A stretch of DNA of 64,000 bases from Palsa-147 sp036513895 (GTDB lineage: Bacteria > Acidobacteriota > Terriglobia > Acidiferrales > UBA7541), in the NCBI GenBank assembly GCA_036513895.1, contig DATBYF010000113.1, positions 1 to 64,000 of the forward strand, written 5' to 3'. Position 1 is the stretch's first letter, and every line of letters begins with the position of its first letter. The notes beneath the pieces were generated by a model that ran no database searches, was not told where the DNA came from, and was given only the letters and a program-made list of their open reading frames with translations. The translations under genes and the position numbers were made by a program. Of the stretch, positions 43,111 through 52,773 are shown one piece after another.

Positions 43111-44088
43111 TCAACAAGCCTTCAACCACCGCGCCGCATCTTTAGCATGGTAAGTGAGAATAATCCCGGCGCCCGCGCGTTGAATGCCAGTCAAAATTTC
43201 GAGCACGACGCGCTTCTCATCTATCCATCCATTTCGCGCCGCCGCCTTCACCATCGAATACTCGCCGCTCACGTTATACGCAGCCACCGGAACATCAAAC
43301 GCATCGCGAACCCGCTGGACGACATCGAGGTAGGGAAGCGCAGGTTTCACCATGATCATGTCTGCGCCCTCCTCGAGATCGAGTGCGACCTCACGCAATG
43401 CTTCACGCGCATTCGCGGGATCCATCTGATAGCTGCTGCGATCGCCAAATTGCGCAGCCGATTGTGCGGCCTCGCGGAACGGCCCGTAAAATGCCGAGCA
43501 ATATTTCGCGGCGTAGGAAAGAATGGCGATATCCGCGAACCCATTCTCATCGAGCTTTCGCCGAATCGCGCCCACGCGCCCATCCATCATGTCCGACGGC
43601 GCCACGATGTCCGCTCCGGCGCGCGCATGCGATAGCGCCTCATCGGCCAGAATCTCGAGCGTCGGATCGTTCAGTACCTCGCCATCCTTCACAACTCCGC
43701 AATGTCCGTGGCTCGTGTATTCACACAGGCAAATATCCGTCATTACCATCAAATCCAGCTTGGTCTTGCGGACCGCTTCAATCGCACGCTGTACGGGACC
43801 GTCGACCGCCGACGATTCTGACCCCGTCTCGTCCTTCTTTTCCGGCAAACCAAACAAAATAATCCCGGGAATTCCGAGTTGTTCCACCTCGCGGCATTCT
43901 TCAACAAACTTGTCCACGGATTGTTGAAAAATCCCCGGCATCGAACTCACTTCCGTCCGAACACTCGACCCGGGACAAACAAACATCGGATAAATCAGCC
44001 CTTGCGTACTGAGCCGAGTCTCCTGCACCAAGGCGCGCAAGCCCTCGTTCCGCCGCAATCTGCGCGGCCGCTGCACCGGAAAACTCAT
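43111..44088 (-). CDS. hemB: Delta-aminolevulinic acid dehydratase (porphobilinogen synthase)
   Basis: The 325-residue protein has a zinc-binding cysteine triad, Cys120, Cys122 and Cys130 (DICLCEYTSHGHC), and the two active lysines Lys195 (YAAKYCSAFYGP) and Lys248 (MVKPALPYLD, Schiff base). It condenses two 5-aminolevulinates to porphobilinogen. The cysteine triad indicates the zinc-dependent type rather than the Mg-only type. The ATG at 44088 shares its first base with the hemD stop, so translation is coupled. Confidence 0.97.
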   Translation of the reverse strand: MSFPVQRPRRLRRNEGLRALVQETRLSTQGLIYPMFVCPGSSVRTEVSSMPGIFQQSVDKFVEECREVEQLGIPGIILFGLPEKKDETGSESSAVDGPVQRAIEAVRKTKLDLMVMTDICLCEYTSHGHCGVVKDGEVLNDPTLEILADEALSHARAGADIVAPSDMMDGRVGAIRRKLDENGFADIAILSYAAKYCSAFYGPFREAAQSAAQFGDRSSYQMDPANAREALREVALDLEEGADMIMVKPALPYLDVVQRVRDAFDVPVAAYNVSGEYSMVKAAARNGWIDEKRVVLEILTGIQRAGAGIILTYHAKDAARWLKAC

Positions 44089-44948
44089 CAAGACTTCACT
44101 CCCGAAGCTTCTTTTTCAAAGTACGCAGCCACAGCGTCTCCGAGCCCGTCAGACGTGGATTCAGATGACTCAATCGCCACGTTCCAGCCGTCTTCGCGAA
44201 TTGCGCGCGCCGTGGTTGGCCCGATGGCCGCAAACTTCGCTGATTCGGAAAGCGCACGCATCACATCCGTTCCGACCAATTCCGCAAAATTTCTAAATGC
44301 CGAAGGACTCGCAAACGAAATCGCATCCACATTGCCGCTGCGAATTCTGCGAAGTGCCGCGGCGGCGGGATCGACCGAATCTTCCGTTCCGCGAATTCTT
44401 CCCGTCGGGACCGCCGTTTCACTTCCCGGGGCGATCGTGCGGTACGCGACAACTTCAATCACCTGCCCCGCGCATTCGCCGAGCAATCGCGCCAAATCAT
44501 CTTTCGCCAAATCGCTGTGTGGCAGCAAGACCCGTTTCCCCGCCAATTCGCCGCGCAGTTCTTGCGCCAGCGCTTCTGCGTTGTGACGTTTCGCGACGTA
44601 GTCTACCGCAAGCCCTTCCGCTGCCGCGGCTGCAGCTGTCATTGGACCAACGGCTCCGACCTTCGTTCCTCCGCGCCGTTCGCCAAGCACAATTCCCAGT
44701 GACCGAGCGCGCCGCGCAAAATACTTCACCGCGTTCTCGCTCGTGAACAATATCCAGTCAATCCGCTCGAGCGACCTCAAAGTCGCATCGAGAATTACGG
44801 TATCCTCCGGATCGGCGAAGCTCACCGTGGGCAACAGCAGAACTTCCGCGCCAAAACTTTCGAGCCGCGCAATCAGCTCCCGAGCTTGCTCCGCAGCGCG
44901 CGTCACCACAACGCTCTTCCCGGAAAGCGGCTTGTGTTCTCCACTCAC
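44088..44948 (-). CDS. hemD: Uroporphyrinogen-III synthase
   Basis: A GTG at 44948 overlaps the hemC stop (GTGA). The 286-residue product has the loose HemD pattern: SGKSVVVTRAAEQA at the start, a TSENAVKYF segment and a C-terminal AIGPTTARAI motif. It closes hydroxymethylbilane to uroporphyrinogen III with ring inversion. HemD is poorly conserved, but operon position between hemC and hemB makes the call firm. No methyltransferase domain is fused. Confidence 0.92.
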   Translation of the reverse strand: MSGEHKPLSGKSVVVTRAAEQARELIARLESFGAEVLLLPTVSFADPEDTVILDATLRSLERIDWILFTSENAVKYFARRARSLGIVLGERRGGTKVGAVGPMTAAAAAAEGLAVDYVAKRHNAEALAQELRGELAGKRVLLPHSDLAKDDLARLLGECAGQVIEVVAYRTIAPGSETAVPTGRIRGTEDSVDPAAAALRRIRSGNVDAISFASPSAFRNFAELVGTDVMRALSESAKFAAIGPTTARAIREDGWNVAIESSESTSDGLGDAVAAYFEKEASGVKS

Positions 44949-45883
44949 GATGCCGCTCCGCCTGTCACGCGTCCCGCGATCTGCAAAATTCTGTCCGCGC
45001 CGGAATTGAGCAGCCGCCGCCCCAATTCCCTTCCGATCGTCTCAGCCGGCGAAATCGCGCCGCACGCATCCCCGCGCACGCATTCAACTCCATCCATACT
45101 CAGCACGGCGGCAACAATATGTAATTCGCCGGCATCAATATGCGCCCAAGCGCCAAGCGGCACTTGGCAGCCGCCTTGCAGTTCAGCCAGCAACGCGCGT
45201 TCGGCTGTAATGCACGGCCGTGCTTCTTCGTCGTCAAAGTCCCGCACGATTCCAATCGTCTCTACATCATCAGCGCGCGTCTCAATTCCCAGCGCGCCCT
45301 GGCCGACTGCAGGCAGCATCACTTTCGGATCGAGCACTTCGCTCGCACGCCCTCCGAGCCCCAACCGATCGAGCCCAGCCTTCGCGAGCACGATCGCGTC
45401 GAAATCGCCGGCATCGAGCTTTCGAATTCTCGTATCCACATTCCCGCGCAAGTCCCTCACGTCGAGATCATTGCGATAATGCCGCAATTGCGATTGTCGC
45501 CTCAGGCTGCTCGTCCCAACGCGCGCCCCCGATTTCAAATCGTCCAGCTTTTCGCCGCCTCGCGCGACGATGCAATCCCGGGCGTCATCCCGTTTAGCAA
45601 TTGCGCTGATCTGAAGGCCGCTCGGCAATTCCGTCGGCACATCCTTCATGCTATGCACCGCCAAATCCACGCGCCCGTCGAGAAGCGCGTCCTCCAGCTC
45701 CTTGATGAACACGCCTTTCAATCCCATCTGCCCGATCGCCGATTCCTGAAACTTGTCGCCCGAAGTCTTGATCACGATGATTTCAGTCATTACTCGCTGC
45801 CGCTCCGCGAATCGATCGCGAATGAAGTTCGCCTGCCACAGCGCGAGCGCGCTTCCGCGCGTTCCGATACGCAGCACTTTCAC
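44945..45883 (-). CDS. hemC: Hydroxymethylbilane synthase (porphobilinogen deaminase)
   Basis: The 312-residue protein has the full set of family marks: RIGTRGSALALWQA at the start, catalytic Asp81 (HSMKDVP), GTSSLRRQ (123-130) and Cys239 (LQGGCQVPLG), which holds the dipyrromethane cofactor. It polymerises four porphobilinogens. Its ATG overlaps the hemA stop by four bases, and its stop overlaps hemD, so the operon is compactly coupled. Confidence 0.97.
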   Translation of the reverse strand: MKVLRIGTRGSALALWQANFIRDRFAERQRVMTEIIVIKTSGDKFQESAIGQMGLKGVFIKELEDALLDGRVDLAVHSMKDVPTELPSGLQISAIAKRDDARDCIVARGGEKLDDLKSGARVGTSSLRRQSQLRHYRNDLDVRDLRGNVDTRIRKLDAGDFDAIVLAKAGLDRLGLGGRASEVLDPKVMLPAVGQGALGIETRADDVETIGIVRDFDDEEARPCITAERALLAELQGGCQVPLGAWAHIDAGELHIVAAVLSMDGVECVRGDACGAISPAETIGRELGRRLLNSGADRILQIAGRVTGGAAS

Positions 45884-47196
45884 TTATCCTCGCTGTCGAG
45901 TCCGAAAAGATCGCGCAACGCTTCAATCCCCGCCAGCCGCTGTCGCAATTCCCGTGTTCGACGCAACCGCTCGTTCGGCGTCTGCACTACGCGTTCGATC
46001 AGCTCCGCCGTTAGCGCCAGAATCCGCTCGCGCTCCTCCGCCGGCAGGCTCGAAAGTTCCTCAGCTCGCTCGTCGAGAAGCGCCGTTCGCTCCTTCAGCA
46101 GCCGGTCGCGCAATTTTCCCGTCATCGAGAGCGCTTCAACACTGCTGCACCAGGCTTCAAATTTCGAGATGTGCTCGGTGATGAGCGATTCCGCGCGCGG
46201 CACTTCCGCTTCGCGCGCTTTGCGGTTCTGCTCCACAATTTCGCCCAGATCATCAATGTTGTAGAGATATAGGTTATAAAGGCTGGCTGCCGCGGGCTCC
46301 ACATTCCGCGGCACACCCAAATCCACAACAAAGAGCGCCCGCCCGCCATGTGCCTCGTGCACCCGTTCGAGCATCGCTTTCGTGATTGCACCCTCAGCAT
46401 TCACGGACGTAACGATAATGTCGGCCGGCGCAAGCGCCGTCTCGAGCGTCGCCCAATCTGCCGATTCGCCGCCCATCCGGCGAGCCAAATCCTCGGAGCG
46501 CTCGCGCGAGCGGTTCACCACCACCAATCGGCCAATCCCGCGATCTCGCAAGTGCTCCACAACTTTTTCAGCCACCGCTCCGGCGCCGATAATCACTGCT
46601 TCATGCCCTTCCAGATCGCCGAACACTTGCTCCGCCAATTTCACGCCGGCCCACGCCACAGACATTGGCCGCGTCCCAACTTCCGTCTCTGTCCGCACTC
46701 GCTTGCCGACTTCGAGCGCGCTTTGAAACAGCCGGTTCAGCACCGGCCCGGTTGATCCGTGTTCCAGCGCCCGTCCATAAGCCTCGCGAACTTGCCCCAG
46801 AATTTCAGCTTCGCCGAGAAGCATCGAATCTAGGCCTGACGCGACGCGGAACAAATGCCGCACCGCTTCAGTATTATTTTCGCGATAAACCCGCCCATCG
46901 AGTTCAGCCGGTGCAAGCCCGTGAAAATCGGCCAGCAACCTTTCCATCACACTTTGCACGTCGTTGCTGGAAATCGGCGAAACGCCATACAGTTCGCTGC
47001 GGTTGCACGTGGAAAGCACAAGAGCCTCTTCCAGCGTGCCGCTGAGGCGCAACTCATCCGATGCGCGCAACGCCTGTTCCGGCGTGAACACGATTCGCTC
47101 GCGCAGTTCCAGGGGCGCCGTTCGATGATTGCAGCCGATGAGCGCGATCTGAACACGGCCCATCGAGAGGTTCGCCGATGCGGTAGCCGTTGGCAT
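45880..47196 (-). CDS. hemA: Glutamyl-tRNA reductase
   Basis: The ATG at 47196 overlaps the hemX stop by one base; an internal ATG at 47163 is the alternative start. The 438-residue protein has the nucleophile Cys64 in STCNRSELY, the GLDSMLLGEAEILGQ core, the NADPH loop IIGAGAVAEK (about residue 195) and a long C-terminal dimerisation helix (about 330-430). It reduces glutamyl-tRNA to glutamate-1-semialdehyde, the committed step of C5 heme synthesis. Order and coupling match the classical hemA operon of Gram-positive and Acidobacteriota genomes. Feedback control by heme is known in the family but is not visible here. Confidence 0.96.
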   Translation of the reverse strand: MPTATASANLSMGRVQIALIGCNHRTAPLELRERIVFTPEQALRASDELRLSGTLEEALVLSTCNRSELYGVSPISSNDVQSVMERLLADFHGLAPAELDGRVYRENNTEAVRHLFRVASGLDSMLLGEAEILGQVREAYGRALEHGSTGPVLNRLFQSALEVGKRVRTETEVGTRPMSVAWAGVKLAEQVFGDLEGHEAVIIGAGAVAEKVVEHLRDRGIGRLVVVNRSRERSEDLARRMGGESADWATLETALAPADIIVTSVNAEGAITKAMLERVHEAHGGRALFVVDLGVPRNVEPAAASLYNLYLYNIDDLGEIVEQNRKAREAEVPRAESLITEHISKFEAWCSSVEALSMTGKLRDRLLKERTALLDERAEELSSLPAEERERILALTAELIERVVQTPNERLRRTRELRQRLAGIEALRDLFGLDSEDK

Positions 47197-48011
47197 CACA
47201 TAAACCGGTGAAATCCGGTCAAATAAAAATTCACGACCGTATAACTGAATAGCACCACCACAAAATTGAACGCGCAAATGTAAGCCGCGCGCGCCCCGCG
47301 CCACTTCGCGCTGCCCGCCAGCCACAGATAGACGGCATACGCCCCAAAAATCGCCAGCGTGACAATCACCTTCGGATCCGCCGCGGAATATCGCCCCACC
47401 AGGCGATGCTCCCACACAAATCCGAACGAAACTCCCAGCGCCAGTGATGCTAGCCCTATCCAAACGCTGCTCCGGCTCATTCTTTCCAGCACATCAAGCG
47501 CGGGAAATCGCCAAAAGACCAGCCCAGGCCTTCGCGCTCGCAGCACACGATTCTGTATTAAATAAATTAAGCTGAGTGCAAAAGACAGCGCAAATGCCGC
47601 GTACGCCAGCGTATTCAATGTCACATGCAACGCGAATAGCGGTCCGCGCGCCGGCGGGGGTGTCGGAGCGGTTCGCGGCGCAAGTAGGGTCACTAAACTA
47701 ATCCACACAAGCAATATTGGCGTAACGAACGCGCCCACGGATCGCTGCCGGTGAAATAATTCAAGCCCCAGATAGGTAACTCCCAGAAGCCACGCGAAAA
47801 GCGACATTGACCCATACAGATCGTCATACGGCACAGAATGAATCCACCGCGATCGTTCCATCAGCGCCGCGTACTGAAGAACGATCCCCAACGCGAGGCA
47901 CAACGTCGCCACTCGTCCAATCCGCCGGTCATTGGTGTACAGAAATCGCGCGTAGCAGAAAAAACTCGCAGCATAGATCGCGATGCTGGCATATCCCCAG
48001 GCGTTATTCAT
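47196..48011 (-). CDS. hemX: CcsA/HemX-like cytochrome c assembly membrane protein
   Basis: ATG 48011 with GAGG upstream gives 271 residues and about eight membrane segments. It belongs to the CcsA/HemX (cytochrome c assembly) family by its size and helical pattern, with WIHSVPYDDLYGSMSLFAWL near residues 67-86 and a terminal FYLTGFHRFM. In Bacillus subtilis HemX sits beside HemA and lowers its cellular amount. A role in cytochrome c heme delivery is the alternative. Its stop overlaps the hemA start. It is the first gene of the leftward heme operon. Confidence 0.8.
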   Translation of the reverse strand: MNNAWGYASIAIYAASFFCYARFLYTNDRRIGRVATLCLALGIVLQYAALMERSRWIHSVPYDDLYGSMSLFAWLLGVTYLGLELFHRQRSVGAFVTPILLVWISLVTLLAPRTAPTPPPARGPLFALHVTLNTLAYAAFALSFALSLIYLIQNRVLRARRPGLVFWRFPALDVLERMSRSSVWIGLASLALGVSFGFVWEHRLVGRYSAADPKVIVTLAIFGAYAVYLWLAGSAKWRGARAAYICAFNFVVVLFSYTVVNFYLTGFHRFM

Positions 48012-48088
48012 CCCGCCTCGCCAGCACGCCAGCGTGCACAACAATTCATATGGATCCCATTCAACGCATCAAACTCCCCAAGCAATTT

Positions 48089-48132
48089 ATTATAGCCCTG
48101 AAACACGCATTGCTCCCGCGCGAGCAGTGCTC
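48089..48132 (-). promoter_or_regulatory. Putative hem operon promoter with GAGCA/TGCTC repeats
   Basis: On the minus strand TATAAT lies at 48094-48089, 78 bases before the hemX ATG, with no good -35 hexamer at 17 bases. Three half-sites lie just upstream: TGCTC at 48111-48115, GAGCA at 48122-48126 and TGCTC at 48128-48132. The last pair forms GAGCA-G-TGCTC. They could be an operator or part of a divergent hemX/hemE control region. Weak evidence. Confidence 0.35.
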
Positions 48133-48211
48133 AAATGGCACCCCGGCACGGCGCGCCACGACTGGCCATCTGCTATCATTGTCTGTGAGCCGCGGAGGAC
48201 TCCGCATTCGC

Positions 48212-49339
48212 ATGGATGTTGGCACTCAGAATCGGAGGCAGCTTTTCCTTCGCGCATGCCGCTGCGAGCCCGTCGAGCGTGTGCCGGTCTGGATCATGCG
48301 CCAGGCAGGCCGCTATCTGCCCGAATATCGTGCCCTTCGCGAAAAACATACGTTTCTCGAGGTGTGCAAAACTCCAGAACTTGCCGCCGAAGTCTCGCTC
48401 CAGCCGTTCGATCGTCTCGGCGTGGACGCCATAATCGTTTTCTCCGACATCCTCATCGTCGCTGAAGCGATGGGCCTGCCCCTCGACGTCCCTGATTCGG
48501 GTCCTGTCCTCGGCAACCCGGTGCACAACGCGAGCGACATCGACCGCCTACGCCTCTTCGACCCGAACGAGACGACGCGCTTCCTCGGCGACGCCATAAG
48601 CGCGATCTCCCGCACCGCCGGGCCAACCGTTCCCGTTCTCGGCTTCGCCGCCGCTCCCTGGACACTCGCCTGCTACATGGTCGAAGGCCAAACTCGCGGC
48701 GAACTAATCAAAATCAAGCAGATGCTCTACACCGCGCCCGATTTACTGCGCGCACTCCTCGATAAAATCGCTCGCGCCACGGCCCCATATCTTCGCGCGC
48801 AAATCGAAGCCGGCGCCGCTGCAGTCCAGCTCTTCGACACCTGGGCGGGCGAATTGAGCCGAGACGAATACGAAGCCTTCGCGCTTCCCGCCACACAGCG
48901 CGTGATCGAAGAAGTTCGCAAAAGCGGCGCGCCCGTTATCCTCTACTCCAAAGGCACGGCGCATCTTTTCGCGTCCCTCGTGAAATCCGGCGCCGACGTT
49001 CTTAGCGTGGACTGGCGCATCCCTCTCGACGAAGCCCGTCGCACCGCAGGCCCTCGCATCGCGCTCCAAGGAAATATTGATCCGCGCATTCTTCTCACAC
49101 GCGAAGACATCGCTGCGGACGCCGCCTGCTACGCAATCTCCCAAACAGCCGGTCGCGGACATATACTGAATCTCGGCCACGGCATTTTGCCCAACACGCC
49201 GGTAGAAATCGCGCAAGCATTTGTTCGCGCCGGCCAGGAATTTCAATTGAGCACCGCCAAAGTGAATACAAGCGAAGCAAGCACAACGAAATTGCATCCA
49301 AGAAAAGGCGCGCGCGCCGAGGCCGGCCGGAGAGTTTAG
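48212..49339 (+). CDS. hemE: Uroporphyrinogen decarboxylase
   Basis: ATG 48212 is chosen because the WIMRQAGRYLPEYR motif lies at residues 27-40 as usual; GGAGG sits 13 bases upstream, a little far. The 375-residue enzyme has Arg30, Arg34 and the catalytic Asp79 (VFSDI), plus the GFAAAPWTLACYMVEG core. It removes four carboxyl groups from uroporphyrinogen III. A poorly conserved basic tail of about 25 residues follows the family core. It is divergent from hemX and 18 bases from hemN. Confidence 0.94.
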   Translation: MDVGTQNRRQLFLRACRCEPVERVPVWIMRQAGRYLPEYRALREKHTFLEVCKTPELAAEVSLQPFDRLGVDAIIVFSDILIVAEAMGLPLDVPDSGPVLGNPVHNASDIDRLRLFDPNETTRFLGDAISAISRTAGPTVPVLGFAAAPWTLACYMVEGQTRGELIKIKQMLYTAPDLLRALLDKIARATAPYLRAQIEAGAAAVQLFDTWAGELSRDEYEAFALPATQRVIEEVRKSGAPVILYSKGTAHLFASLVKSGADVLSVDWRIPLDEARRTAGPRIALQGNIDPRILLTREDIAADAACYAISQTAGRGHILNLGHGILPNTPVEIAQAFVRAGQEFQLSTAKVNTSEASTTKLHPRKGARAEAGRRV

Positions 49340-49357
49340 CGAGACAATCGAACCAAA

Positions 49358-50770
49358 ATGCCCGAATTAACTCCAAAGCCGCTGGACGCCCGCACCATCT
49401 CCCAGGTATCCGAAGAATTCCTCGCCAAATACAATCGCCCCGGCCCGCGCTACACCAGCTATCCCACCGCGCCCGTCTGGAAAGAAGATTTCGGCCCCGA
49501 CGATCTCGAAAAAGTCTTCGCCACAGCCGATTCCAACGCCACGCCAGTATCCCTCTACATGCACATCCCGTTTTGCGAAAGCCTGTGCCTCTTCTGCGCG
49601 TGCACCGTCTCGATCCAAAAAGACAAAGACGTCGCGCTCCCATATCTCGTCACGCTAAAAAACGAAATCGAACACGTCGCTCGCTTTGTTTCCAAATCGC
49701 GCCCCATCGTCCAATTTCACTGGGGAGGCGGCACGCCAACCTATCTCAGCCCCGCGCAGATGGAAGAATTATTCAGTTTCACGCGCGATAGATTCACGTT
49801 CGCGTCCGACGCCGAAATCGGCATCGAAGTGGACCCCCGCGTCACCTCTCACGAACATCTCACCACGCTACGCCGCCTCGGTTTCAACCGCCTCAGCATG
49901 GGCGTTCAGGATTTCAATCCGCAGGTCCAGCAAGCGATTCACCGCATCCAGCCCTTCGAAATGACGCGCGACCTCATTCTCGACGCCCGTGCGCAAGGCT
50001 TCGACAGCATCAACGTGGATTTGATTTACGGCCTGCCGCATCAGACTATGGAATCTTTTGCGGCGACAATCGATCAAGTTCTCACTCTTGCACCCGATCG
50101 CGTCGCCATGTTCAGCTACGCGCACGTTCCCTGGCTGAAGAAGCAGCAAGGCTCGTTCATCGCCTATCTTCCGCAAGGCATGGAGAAATTCCGCATCTTC
50201 CGCGCTGGCCTCGCGCAATTCATTGGCGGCGGCTATGAATATATCGGCATGGATCATTTCGCGCGCCCCGGCGATGAGCTTGCCGTCGCGCAACGCAATC
50301 GCACGCTGCACAGAAATTTTCAGGGTTACACAACGAAGGCTGGAGCCGATCTCTACGGAATGGGCGTGAGCGCCATAAGCGGCCTCGGTGACGCCTACGC
50401 GCAAAATTATCGCGAAGTCCCCGCCTACGCTTCGGCTGTAGCGCGTCGTGGCATCGCGACCATGCGCGGCTATCGCCTGACCGAGGACGATCGCCGGCGC
50501 CGCGAAGTAATCGGCCGTCTTCTCTGTCACACCGTAATCCGCAAACGCGAAATCGAGCAGCAATTCGGCATTTCCTTCGACGAGTATTTCGCGCCCGAAA
50601 TCGCCCAGCTCGAAGATTTCCGCGCCGACGGCCTCGTTACTCTCGACGACGAAGAAATCCGCGTCACTCCGCTCGGCCGCGTCTTCATCCGCAATGCAGG
50701 TATGGCTTTCGATCGCTACCTGCGCGAACAACAAATGGATAGCCGCCCGCTATTCTCCAAGACTCTCTGA
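49358..50770 (+). CDS. hemN: Oxygen-independent coproporphyrinogen III oxidase (radical SAM)
   Basis: The 470-residue protein has the radical SAM cysteines Cys73, Cys77 and Cys80 (CESLCLFC), with the extra Cys82 typical of HemN. The N-terminal RYTSYPTAPVW and the GGGTPTYLS motif are also present. It decarboxylates coproporphyrinogen III to protoporphyrinogen IX without oxygen. A C-terminal domain of about 100 residues completes the usual length. It overlaps no neighbours but lies four bases from hemY. Confidence 0.95.
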   Translation: MPELTPKPLDARTISQVSEEFLAKYNRPGPRYTSYPTAPVWKEDFGPDDLEKVFATADSNATPVSLYMHIPFCESLCLFCACTVSIQKDKDVALPYLVTLKNEIEHVARFVSKSRPIVQFHWGGGTPTYLSPAQMEELFSFTRDRFTFASDAEIGIEVDPRVTSHEHLTTLRRLGFNRLSMGVQDFNPQVQQAIHRIQPFEMTRDLILDARAQGFDSINVDLIYGLPHQTMESFAATIDQVLTLAPDRVAMFSYAHVPWLKKQQGSFIAYLPQGMEKFRIFRAGLAQFIGGGYEYIGMDHFARPGDELAVAQRNRTLHRNFQGYTTKAGADLYGMGVSAISGLGDAYAQNYREVPAYASAVARRGIATMRGYRLTEDDRRRREVIGRLLCHTVIRKREIEQQFGISFDEYFAPEIAQLEDFRADGLVTLDDEEIRVTPLGRVFIRNAGMAFDRYLREQQMDSRPLFSKTL

Positions 50771-50774
50771 TAGC

Positions 50775-52193
50775 GTGACGATCGTGCCGCCGTCGATCCA
50801 AGTCGCCATCATCGGAGCCGGAATCTCCGGCCTCTCCTGCGCTCATCGCCTTCGGCAACTCGGCATCTCTGTCCTCGTACTCGAATCGCAGGAGCGCGGC
50901 GGCGGCCTCGTCGGCACCATCGAGCGCGACGGCTTTCGCTTCGAAACCGGCCCGCAAAGTTTCCTCTGCACCAAGCCCATCCTCGAGATGATCCGCGCGC
51001 TCAATATCGAGTCCGACCTGCTGCAAGCCGATCCTCGCGCACCACGCTACATTTACAAACACAAGCGCCTGCACGCAGTCCCCATGTCTCCGCCCGCCAT
51101 ACTGACAAGCTCGCTGCTCAGCCTAAGTTCCCGCTACCGGATCGTCTCCGAGCGATTCCGTCGCACCAAGCCGCCAACGCCGGAAGAATCCGTCGCCGAT
51201 TTCGTTCGCCGCAAATTCGGCAATGAAATCCTCGAATATCTCGTCGCTCCATTCGTCTCCGGTGTCTACGCCGGCGATCCAGAATTTCTCAGCCTGAAGA
51301 GCGCATTCCCTTCCCTCGATGAATGGGAGCGTGAGCACGGCAGCATCATCCGCGGAGCAATGAATTCGCGAAAGGGATCGCCGGGCCCGCGCCCCGCCTT
51401 ATCCTCGTTCCGCGAAGGCATGCGATCCCTAATGAACGCGCTCACTCGCAGCCTCGATTCCGCATTCGTTCCCGACGCCCGCACCGATTCCATCGAGCGA
51501 AGCGCCGCGGGCTCGGGTTTCGCAATTCGATTCACACGAGCTGGCCAGCGCGAGGAAATGAAAGTTCAATCCGTCATTCTCGCAACACCTGCCTACATCT
51601 CCGGCCACGTCCTGGAAAATCTCTCGCCGCACCTTGCAAAATCTCTGCTCGGCATCCCGTACGCCCCCGTCGCCGTCGTCTCGCACGGCTACAAACGCCA
51701 GCAAGTCGCCAATTCGCTAATCGGCTTCGGCGTTCTCATCCCCCGCAAAGAACGCCTGCGCACCCTCGGCACCGTCTGGAATTCTTCGCTGTTTCCCGGC
51801 TGTGCTCCATCGGATTCGGTTTTACTAACAAGCTTCGTCGGCGGCGCAACAGATCCCGAAATTGTTCACGAGGACCCCGATGAAATCAGCGCAATCGTCG
51901 AAGAAGAAATCAGTGGAATTCTTGAAATCAGCGGTGCGCCCGTAGCAAGTCAAATCACGCGCTACGCAAAAGGCCTGCCGCAATACAATCTCGGCCACGC
52001 GCACATTCTCGAAAATATTAATGAGGAACTTGCCCGCCAGGACGGCCTCTTCCTGACCGGCAATTATTGGATAGGCCCCGCGCTGGGCAATTGCGTCGAG
52101 GCAGGCAATCAGGCTGCCGAATCCGCGCACGCATATCTATCTGGTCAAAAGTCCGCGACACCCGCACAATCCCAAATTTCAACTGCGACCTAA
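50775..52193 (+). CDS. hemY: Protoporphyrinogen oxidase (HemY/HemG-type, FAD)
   Basis: The start is GTG 50775 (or 50784), because the FAD loop VAIIGAGISGLSCA starts at residues 10-23; an upstream ATG overlaps hemN and is unlikely. The 472-residue flavoprotein has GFRFETGPQSFL and a C-terminal NYWIGPALGNCVEAG motif as in HemY. It oxidises protoporphyrinogen IX to protoporphyrin IX with oxygen, so this organism pairs an anaerobic HemN with an aerobic HemY. The ferrochelatase gene is not adjacent. The stop overlaps the convergent thioesterase stop by four bases. Confidence 0.92.
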   Translation: MTIVPPSIQVAIIGAGISGLSCAHRLRQLGISVLVLESQERGGGLVGTIERDGFRFETGPQSFLCTKPILEMIRALNIESDLLQADPRAPRYIYKHKRLHAVPMSPPAILTSSLLSLSSRYRIVSERFRRTKPPTPEESVADFVRRKFGNEILEYLVAPFVSGVYAGDPEFLSLKSAFPSLDEWEREHGSIIRGAMNSRKGSPGPRPALSSFREGMRSLMNALTRSLDSAFVPDARTDSIERSAAGSGFAIRFTRAGQREEMKVQSVILATPAYISGHVLENLSPHLAKSLLGIPYAPVAVVSHGYKRQQVANSLIGFGVLIPRKERLRTLGTVWNSSLFPGCAPSDSVLLTSFVGGATDPEIVHEDPDEISAIVEEEISGILEISGAPVASQITRYAKGLPQYNLGHAHILENINEELARQDGLFLTGNYWIGPALGNCVEAGNQAAESAHAYLSGQKSATPAQSQISTAT

Positions 52194-52735
52194 AATTCTC
52201 CGCGCGGCCGCCCGTACCGGTGCGCTAATCGTATCCGTCGCCGCGATTCCGCATCGCGATATCGCCGCCGTTCCGCCGCCGTCTTCAGAATCAACGGTGG
52301 AATCGCATGCGGGTGCCGCTCGGTATCGATCGCCACAAACGTCAGGTAAGCGCTGCTCGTATGCTTGCGCTCGCCCGTCAGCACATTTTCCGAAAACACT
52401 TTCACTCCGACTTCCATCGACGTATGAAACACGCGGTTCACGCTCGACTTCAAAACGATCAACTCACCCACCTTGATCGGATTCCGGAAATCCACGTAGT
52501 CCATCGACGCCGTAACCACGTGGCTATTCGAGTGCCGGTGCGCCGCGATCGCTCCGGCGATGTCTACGAGGTGCATCACGCGCCCGCCAAGAATGTAGCC
52601 CAGCGGATTCGCATCGTTCGGCAACACCACTTCTGTCATTTCCGAACGCGATGCGCTCACCGGCTTCCCCACCAGCGCATCAGGCTTCCCGCCCGCCATC
52701 GATCTAGCTCGTGCCTTCGACCTTTTCGTCGCCAT
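52190..52735 (-). CDS. Acyl-CoA thioesterase (hotdog fold, YciA/BFIT-like)
   Basis: ATG 52735 follows AGGAAGAG by a few bases. The 181-residue product has the hotdog active segment NPLGYILGGRVMHLVDIAGA, including the usual Asn (about residue 41) and Asp (about 57), and the DYVDFRNPIKVGE strand. It hydrolyses acyl-CoA esters. A long Arg/Lys-rich N terminus (residues 1-30) and C terminus make it bulkier than simple YciA proteins. It is convergent with hemY and stands alone. Confidence 0.88.
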   Translation of the reverse strand: MATKRSKARARSMAGGKPDALVGKPVSASRSEMTEVVLPNDANPLGYILGGRVMHLVDIAGAIAAHRHSNSHVVTASMDYVDFRNPIKVGELIVLKSSVNRVFHTSMEVGVKVFSENVLTGERKHTSSAYLTFVAIDTERHPHAIPPLILKTAAERRRYRDAESRRRIRLAHRYGRPRGEF

Positions 52736-52773
52736 TTCTCTTCCTATCGCCGTAGCTTTCAAATTCGCGCGTG

